Of a stretch of DNA of 5,841 bases, positions 1 to 3,656 are shown in pieces. The translations under genes and the position numbers were made by a program. Source of the DNA: an uncultured bacterium (lineage in GTDB: Bacteria; Eisenbacteria; RBG-16-71-46; CAIMUX01); contig CAMPIC010000215.1 in the NCBI GenBank assembly GCA_946886185.1, positions 1-5,841 of the forward strand, given 5' to 3'. Positions within the stretch are counted from its first letter, which is position 1, and the number at the start of each line of letters is the position of its first letter. Under the pieces are notes generated by a model, which saw nothing but the letters and a program-made list of their open reading frames with translations, was not told the DNA's origin and searched no databases.

Positions 1-814
1 TGTTTCCGATGCACCTGGCTTCTTCGTCTCCACCGGCATAGATGTCGCCACCATGGACCACGTTGTCTATGACGGTTGTTTCATGAGATGCAAGCGTGAT
101 ATCTCCACCGGTTACGACATTGCCACCTGCGTATGCCTCGTAGGAATAGGCGGAAACATTGATGGAGCCGTCTGGAACGATGCAATCGCTCACACTGGCG
201 CCGTCCTCGGCCTCGCAGAGGATGAATCCCGATCCGGTCAGCTCACAGTCGTCGATACCGGGTTGCAGTCCGCGCGCGTGAATGTTCCCCGACGATTGAC
301 AACTCGAAATCCTTACACCTGCGCCGTGTTCATCCAAAAGCCCGAAGACCGAGATATCTTGCAGGCTCGTGCATCCAATCACGCGCAGCCGCGGCAAGGA
401 CGAGTGCAGCAAGTTCGATACATCGATGACTCCGTCGACGACGAGGTCGGTGGCCATGAACGAGCCTTGTACGTTGGAGGCGATCACGTCGCCCGCGACA
501 TGGAACCCCTCGACGAGCCCTCCGGCCGGGATCGCAACGCCGCCGGGATTGCTCCACGAAAACGATCCGACGACGATCGGACGCGCCATCGCCACGATCT
601 CGATGTCCTTGTCCACCACTTGGACGTCCTCCTGGGAAATCACGGAGGAGACCTCGATGCGATCTCCGCTTGCGAGAGCGGCATCCACGGCGTCTTGGAT
701 CGTGTTGTAGTCGCCTGGCACTTGGTAGACGACGGCGTCTGCAACGGCGGTAACGAAGAGGCACATGGGGAGCGCGGCCCAAAGCGGGGAAACTTTCTTC
801 AGATGCATGGACAT
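1..814 (-). CDS. Secreted protein, probable right-handed parallel beta-helix (3' end beyond window)
   Basis: This minus-strand frame is open from an ATG at 814 to the left edge (271 codons), so the protein is C-terminally incomplete here. Residues 1-27 form a signal peptide: lysines at 6-7, a hydrophobic stretch from about 11 to 25, and an Ala-Asp-Ala cleavage site at 25-27. It is followed by YQVPGDYNTIQDAVDAA (about 30-46), a motif typical of the first turn of pectate-lyase-like parallel beta-helix proteins. The rest is rich in short Gly/Asp/Asn/Val/Ile strands such as VSDCIV and VIDNVVHGGDIYAGGD, with several cysteines, as expected for beta-helix coils outside the cytoplasm. Start choice: AAGGA lies 7 bases before ATG 814. 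The ATG at 821 is too close to it and the ATG at 808 is farther. No catalytic residues can be assigned. The Arg-rich frame on the same strand (330-821) is a shadow. The secreted beta-helix call is fairly sure; the function is unknown. Confidence 0.82.
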   Translation of the reverse strand, partial: MSMHLKKVSPLWAALPMCLFVTAVADAVVYQVPGDYNTIQDAVDAALASGDRIEVSSVISQEDVQVVDKDIEIVAMARPIVVGSFSWSNPGGVAIPAGGLVEGFHVAGDVIASNVQGSFMATDLVVDGVIDVSNLLHSSLPRLRVIGCTSLQDISVFGLLDEHGAGVRISSCQSSGNIHARGLQPGIDDCELTGSGFILCEAEDGASVSDCIVPDGSINVSAYSYEAYAGGNVVTGGDITLASHETTVIDNVVHGGDIYAGGDEEARCIGN

Positions 815-1077
815 GCGGCATTCCTTCCGTTGGAGGTTCGCGGAGGTGCTGTATGCGTTGGGTTGCAGAGTTGCGACCATCTGGATCTCCCTTCGTCGGA
901 GAGTTGCGAACATCGGTACTTCGGTCCTTGAAGGGTTGTGGTCATTTCGGCCTCGAGTCGTTGGAGACCTGCGGCCATTCGGTGCTCAAGTCGTTGGACA
1001 CGCGCGGTCATCCGGTGCTCAAGACGTTGGAGACGTGCGACCATCGGGTGCTCAAGGCGTTGGAGAGATGCGGCCAT
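799..1077 (-). CDS. Possible small hendecad coiled-coil ORF made of the 33-bp repeats (doubtful)
   Basis: A 92-codon minus-strand ORF begins at ATG 1077 with GGGAG six bases upstream. Its first half is an 11-residue repeat with consensus near LQRLEHRMAAR, having Leu, Leu and Met at fixed positions, which looks like a hendecad coiled coil. The frame fails where one repeat unit (928-959) has 32 bases instead of 33. After it the product becomes Arg/Ser/Cys-rich and stops at 799, overlapping the start of the beta-helix gene by 16 bases. Restoring the missing base would put the repeats in the frame of the beta-helix gene with no intervening stop, which argues that this is a decayed ORF or a non-coding repeat. 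No homologous family is recognised. A real coupled leader ORF is possible but not shown. Confidence 0.25.
   Translation of the reverse strand: MAASLQRLEHPMVARLQRLEHRMTARVQRLEHRMAAGLQRLEAEMTTTLQGPKYRCSQLSDEGRSRWSQLCNPTHTAPPRTSNGRNAACPCI
822..828 (-). promoter_or_regulatory. Ribosome binding site for the beta-helix protein
   Basis: On the minus strand the sequence reads GGAAGGA, ending 7 bases before the ATG at 814. This spacing decides the start: it leaves no room for the ATG at 821, which belongs to another frame, and is less suitable for the in-frame ATG at 808. Confidence 0.7.
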
Positions 1078-1091
1078 GCATTGCTCCCGTT
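862..1091. repeat. 33-bp tandem repeat, about 7 units
   Basis: Units start at 862, 895, 928, 960, 993, 1026 and 1059. All are 33 bp except the 928 unit, which is 32. The best-conserved four (960-1091) begin GTTGGAGAC on the plus strand, contain TGCGGCCAT or a close variant, and mostly end GGTGCTCAAG plus two variable bases. Units at the left end are more degenerate. Because 33 is a multiple of three, the array stays open in several frames on both strands. The minus-strand reading gives the most protein-like 11-residue pattern. The array occupies most of the spacer upstream of the beta-helix gene and ends about 30 bases before its Shine-Dalgarno site. Confidence 0.85.
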
Positions 1092-1350
1092 GTGGCGCTG
1101 CGTGCATCGAAGTTTGCGGCCGGCAGTAAGGGTGCGAGGGGCGGCCGTTACTGCTGCGTGGACGCAACAAGCCTACCCCTTTGACAACGTCGTATGCAAC
1201 GAAGCGACGAACGTAGTCCGGGCAAGAGGTCCGCGAGGAGTCAGTCCGTCAAAGTTCGACCTTCTCGACACACCCGCTCGACGTTCGGGCACGCGAGCTT
1301 CAGCAATCCGGGGGAGACCAGTCGGGTCGGTTCCGTCGCACGGCGGTGGA
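1092..1350. other. Spacer between the two arrays, no gene recognised
   Basis: Open frames cross this stretch on both strands, but none has a supported start, a family signature or consistent coding character. They are extensions of frames kept open by the flanking repeats. A perfect TTGACA occurs at 1181-1186 on the plus strand, but no acceptable -10 element lies 16-18 bases downstream. On the minus strand, TTGCAT followed after 18 bases by TAGGCT is a weak promoter possibility for the left gene. Nothing else is supported. Confidence 0.5.
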
Positions 1351-1530
1351 TTGTGGCAGATTGCGGCAGACTGCGGCAGATCGCGACGGATTGCGGCAGA
1401 CTGCGACGGATTGCGGCAGACTGCGACGGATTGAAGCAGACTGCGACGGATCGCGGCAGGTTTGCGGCAGACTGCGGCGGATTGCGGCAGGTTGCGGCGG
1501 ATGGCGGCAGGTTGCGGCGATTGCGGCGCA
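1351..1530. repeat. 10-bp tandem repeat, about 18 units
   Basis: From 1351 to 1460 the sequence falls into exact 10-base steps with consensus near YTGCGGCAGA. An extra T at 1461 shifts the register by one, and the steps then continue to about 1530. A 20-bp higher-order unit, TTGCGGCAGA then CTGCGACGGA, occurs at 1391 and 1411 and almost exactly at 1431. Ten is not a multiple of three, so any reading frame cycles through three phases. The array shows no preference for one frame and is best taken as non-coding. It ends about 28 bases before the TATACT promoter element of the downstream plus-strand genes. Confidence 0.85.
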
Positions 1531-1535
1531 GTGTC

Positions 1536-1563
1536 CTGAGGCAATTGGAATCGGGCGTATACT
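1536..1563 (+). promoter_or_regulatory. Candidate promoter for the CRL / membrane-protein unit
   Basis: TATACT at 1558-1563 matches the sigma-70 -10 consensus at five of six positions. The matching -35 is weak: CTGAGG at 1536-1541 with a 16-base spacer agrees at three of six. Transcription would begin near 1570, giving a leader of about 120 bases before the ATG at 1689. The placement just after the 10-bp array and upstream of a well-supported gene start makes it plausible, but the sigma-factor preferences of this organism are unknown. Confidence 0.4.
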
Positions 1564-1569
1564 CGCCCG
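1552..1569. promoter_or_regulatory. Perfect inverted repeat enclosing the -10 element (candidate operator)
   Basis: CGGGCG (1552-1557) and CGCCCG (1564-1569) are exact reverse complements, and the six bases between them are the TATACT hexamer. A regulator bound here would cover the -10 directly. The 6-bp arms could also form a short hairpin. Short GC-rich palindromes arise easily in GC-rich DNA, so the operator role is inferred from position only. Confidence 0.35.
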
Positions 1570-1676
1570 GCGCCGCCCGTGCGATCTGCTCGCGACCGCG
1601 TCCGCAGTCCGAGCATGGGGAGACGTTCACCCGTTTTCAGAGGACGTCGCATCCGGGGCTGGAACCATCGTGCTAC

Positions 1677-1682
1677 AAGGAG
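1677..1682 (+). promoter_or_regulatory. Ribosome binding site of the CRL gene
   Basis: AAGGAG lies six bases before ATG 1689. It is a near-perfect Shine-Dalgarno match and fixes the start directly at a signal-peptide-like N-terminus. Confidence 0.75.
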
Positions 1683-1688
1683 AATGAC

Positions 1689-2050
1689 ATGCGAAGGACC
1701 GTAGCGGCCTCGTTGGCGTTGTCGCTTTTGTTGCCGGTAGCGGCGACAGCTGGACGCATCTTCGGCGACATCACCATCGACGGAGCGCCCGCTGCGGCCG
1801 GGGTCCGATTTCCCTCGTCCCGCCGGCTAATGATTCGCTGTCGGCGCGTATCGCCGACGTGGCCGATTCCACCAGCACCGATGAGTTCGGCTCGTACAAA
1901 TTGACCGTTCCTGAGGAAGGAAAGTGCGTCCTGACTCTCCTCTACGAGGGTCATGCTCCTACCTTCGAAGTGTTCTCCTATAAACGAGCCGTTCGGTACG
2001 ACCTCGTCATCGAGAGGACGGATGGAACCCTGCGGCTGAGGAGGAAGTGA
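1689..2050 (+). pseudogene. Secreted carboxypeptidase-regulatory-like (CRL) domain protein, frameshifted
   Basis: The gene starts at ATG 1689 with a strong AAGGAG site. Residues 1-21 are a signal peptide: two arginines, then a Leu/Ala-rich core ending Ala-Thr-Ala. It is followed by GRIFGDITIDGAPAAAGV, the first strands of a carboxypeptidase-regulatory-like / transthyretin-type beta-sandwich. At about 1805 the frame breaks. The continuation, from PISLVPPAND through STSTDEFGSYKLTVPEEG (the usual D-x-x-G-x-Y/F strand signature), lies one frame back and runs to TGA at 2048-2050. One extra C at 1805-1806 would join the parts into about 120 residues, the size of a single CRL domain. Unshifted, the first frame runs into Arg/Pro-rich sequence and stops at 1904. 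No slippery heptamer is seen, so a mutation or a sequencing/assembly error is likelier than programmed frameshifting. The domain probably binds a partner in the envelope; no enzyme activity is expected. Confidence 0.72.
2038..2044 (+). promoter_or_regulatory. Ribosome binding site and coupling site of the membrane-protein gene
   Basis: GAGGAGG inside the last codons of the CRL gene is a strong Shine-Dalgarno sequence. It lies 2 bases before GTG 2047, whose GTGA overlaps the CRL stop, and 11 bases before ATG 2056. The first spacing is too short and the second slightly long, so ATG 2056 is preferred. Either start implies translational coupling. Confidence 0.6.
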
Positions 2051-2055
2051 ACTCC

Positions 2056-2952
2056 ATGACAGATGAATCCGCGAAGAGGCGCGACAACTGGGACAAGCTC
2101 GATATCCTCATGCGTCCGGTCGGTGGGCTCCTCACCGCCCTCGCCATCACCGGCCTCGGATTCATCACCTCGAACGCGCTCAGTCAGCGTCAGGCCACCG
2201 ACACGAACACCCGCCTCTACACCGAGCTCTTGAGCCGACGCGAGGAGTCCGAAAGCGCGCTCCGCAAGGACATGTGCGTCTCCATCATCAACTCCTTCGT
2301 GAATCCCAACGACACCGGGCTCGGCAGCTCCATCCTCAATCTCGAGATGCTCGCCTACAACTTCCATGAGTCGTTGAATCTCAAGCCGCTCTTCACCGAG
2401 ATGCGGCGCCGGGTGATCCGCGAGCAGGAAGCCGCCGCGACGGCGCTCGATCGCGAGGAGCACGCCGCCTACCTCGACCGGCTCGAGACGATGGCAGGCG
2501 AGATCGTTCGCCGTCAGATGATCGTCCTGGAGAGCGTGGGGGAGAGGTTCGACCGCACCATCGACCTGACCGCCGATCCAGCCGGCACCACTCTCGAGCC
2601 GGGTGTGCTCACTCTCGAAGATGTCTCGACCACGTTCGCCATCGACGTCTTGGAGTACGATCCGGAAGATCGAGAGATCCTGATCGGGCTCAACATCGAA
2701 AGTCCCGATCCCGAGCTCGGCCGCCAGACCAAGGTCGCAACCTTCGCCCTCAGCCACTTCGACTTTCCCATGATCGACAACACCCGTCTCGTCGGGGGCC
2801 AGCGCTGCGCCGTCGTGATGAACGGCATCTCCGAGCAGTCCGCAGACATTACCGTCGTGCTGTTCCCCGGCACGTACGCGAGTCTGAAGGACAAGCCGTA
2901 CTACAACGAGGTGATCGAGAACGTATTGCTGGTGAACCGGCGGCTTCAGTAG
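2056..2952 (+). CDS. Membrane-anchored protein with predicted periplasmic coiled coil, unknown function
   Basis: This gene encodes 298 residues from ATG 2056, or 301 from GTG 2047. Residues 1-20 are charged (KRR at 7-9, Lys14, Arg20). A single hydrophobic segment, about 20-40, reads PVGGLLTALAITGLGFITS. The positive flank before it predicts cytoplasmic N-terminus and external C-terminus. From about 44 to 75, and again from about 113 to 172, the sequence is highly charged and helical (RLYTELLSRREESESALRKD; MRRRVIREQEAAATALDREE), consistent with coiled coils. Residues about 173-298 alternate short hydrophobic strands and turns, suggesting a beta-rich domain. There is one Cys in the helical part and one in the C-terminal domain, and no enzymatic motif that I recognise. 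The coupling with the upstream secreted CRL gene suggests that the two products meet outside the membrane. The gene is certain; the function is unknown. Confidence 0.88.
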   Translation: MTDESAKRRDNWDKLDILMRPVGGLLTALAITGLGFITSNALSQRQATDTNTRLYTELLSRREESESALRKDMCVSIINSFVNPNDTGLGSSILNLEMLAYNFHESLNLKPLFTEMRRRVIREQEAAATALDREEHAAYLDRLETMAGEIVRRQMIVLESVGERFDRTIDLTADPAGTTLEPGVLTLEDVSTTFAIDVLEYDPEDREILIGLNIESPDPELGRQTKVATFALSHFDFPMIDNTRLVGGQRCAVVMNGISEQSADITVVLFPGTYASLKDKPYYNEVIENVLLVNRRLQ

Positions 2953-3209
2953 ACGATCGCCTGCGCGTCGTCGGCGCCTGCGCTCCACATAGGGCGTCCC
3001 CTCGCGATAGTCCCAGGGAGCACAGCAGGGGTACAGAGCACGAGGACGCCCGTCCGCGGGTGACGTCCACAGCGCGTCCAGAAGAACAGACCAATCATTC
3101 CGACCGTCCATGTTTCAGCGCCGTTCACCGGAATGGATCTCCGGATCTCCTGGCCAGGAGGACCCGCGGTCGGTCGAAGGTCGCGCCGGTCGAGGACGAT
3201 TCGGTCGGG
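2953..3209. other. Spacer downstream of the membrane-protein gene, no gene recognised
   Basis: No supported coding frame is seen on either strand. Minus-strand frames here are continuations of shadows of the upstream gene or of frames opened by the 17-bp array. GGGCGTCC (2992-2999) and GGACGCCC (3044-3051) form an 8-base inverted repeat with a 44-base gap, and TCCCAGGGA lies within the gap. No T-run follows, so this is at best a possible RNA structure and not a convincing intrinsic terminator. Repeated GGTCG motifs near 3168-3208 look like degenerate forerunners of the array that follows. Confidence 0.5.
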
Positions 3210-3454
3210 GGACCAATCCCGTCGCGGGACCAATCCCGTCCGGCGAGATATCCGCAACGGACCGATCCCGTCGCGGGACCAATCCCCTGCAGGGAACCGA
3301 TCACGTCAGGGACCAATCCCGCCAAAGGACCAATCCCGTCAAAGGACCAATCCCGCCAAAGGACCAATCCCGTCGCGGGACCAATCCCGTCGCATCCGTC
3401 GGAGGATCTATCCCGCTGCGGGATCAATTCCGTCGAGGATCATTCCCGTCCTCA
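3210..3454. repeat. 17-bp tandem repeat with small palindromes, about 14 units
   Basis: The consensus unit is GGACCAATCCCGTCGCG. Clear 17-base units start at 3210, 3259, 3276, 3293, 3310, 3327, 3344, 3361 and 3378, with shorter or longer variants at 3227, 3242, 3401, 3421 and 3437. The units at 3310-3360 end in AAA in place of GCG. Every well-kept unit holds GGA-CCAA-TCC. Where the preceding base pairs also fit, this becomes CGGGA-CCAA-TCCCG, a 5-bp stem with a CCAA loop. A 17-base period rotates the reading frame at each unit, so the array is not coding. It lies between the end of the membrane-protein gene and the HNH-like gene. Confidence 0.85.
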
Positions 3455-3533
3455 GGCCCCCCTGGAAAGTTCGATCGTGGAAGACAGGGGCTGAGTTAGA
3501 TCAATGTCAGGTAGCTCACGATCATGGCCAAAG

Positions 3534-3626
3534 CGTTAGGTAACAATCAATTAACGATGAGAATACCAAAAAACATGACATACGAACAATTTTGTGTGGA
3601 ACAACGCCTGATTTGTATCGTATCCT
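3534..3626 (+). promoter_or_regulatory. AT-rich island upstream of the HNH-like gene, candidate promoter region
   Basis: Bases 3541-3600 contain only 18 G/C out of 60, in sharp contrast with the GC-rich surroundings. The island ends about 30 bases before the likely start of the next gene, where promoters normally sit. Candidate elements are TTGTGT (3592-3597) with TATCGT (3616-3621), spaced 18, and TATCCT at 3621-3626. CGTTA (3534-3538) pairs with TAACG (3552-3556), and a nested TAAC at 3541 also pairs with GTTA, giving small operator-like symmetry. The specific hexamers are uncertain. A plus-strand frame starting at 3524 crosses the island but has no supporting ribosome site or family signature. 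Confidence 0.4.
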
Positions 3627-3656
3627 TTCCATCCTTGGTACCAGGTCCACTCGCCG

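Noticed and set aside
53..931. A 292-codon plus-strand open frame at the left end
   Set aside because: It is antisense to the signal-peptide and beta-helix frame, which runs from a good ribosome site to the edge of the window and has a recognisable TIQDAVDAA motif.
1181..1210. Promoter based on the perfect TTGACA at 1181 on the plus strand
   Set aside because: No reasonable -10 hexamer occurs 16-18 bases downstream, and the next gene start is about 500 bases away with a better -10 candidate at 1558.
1797..1810. Programmed -1 frameshift in the CRL gene
   Set aside because: No X-XXY-YYZ slippery heptamer lies at the junction, and a programmed product is not expected for this family. A mutation or sequencing error explains it more simply.
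2992..3051. Intrinsic terminator after the membrane-protein gene
   Set aside because: The inverted repeat arms are 44 bases apart and no T-run follows, so there is no standard terminator structure.
1978..3111. A 377-codon minus-strand open frame opposite the membrane-protein gene
   Set aside because: The plus-strand frame has a strong ribosome site, a coupling overlap, a membrane segment and coiled-coil composition. The minus frame is a typical GC-rich shadow with no family signature.
862..3454. CRISPR arrays
   Set aside because: The repeats are contiguous copies with no unique spacers between them, with units of 10, 17 and 33 bp and no cas genes nearby.
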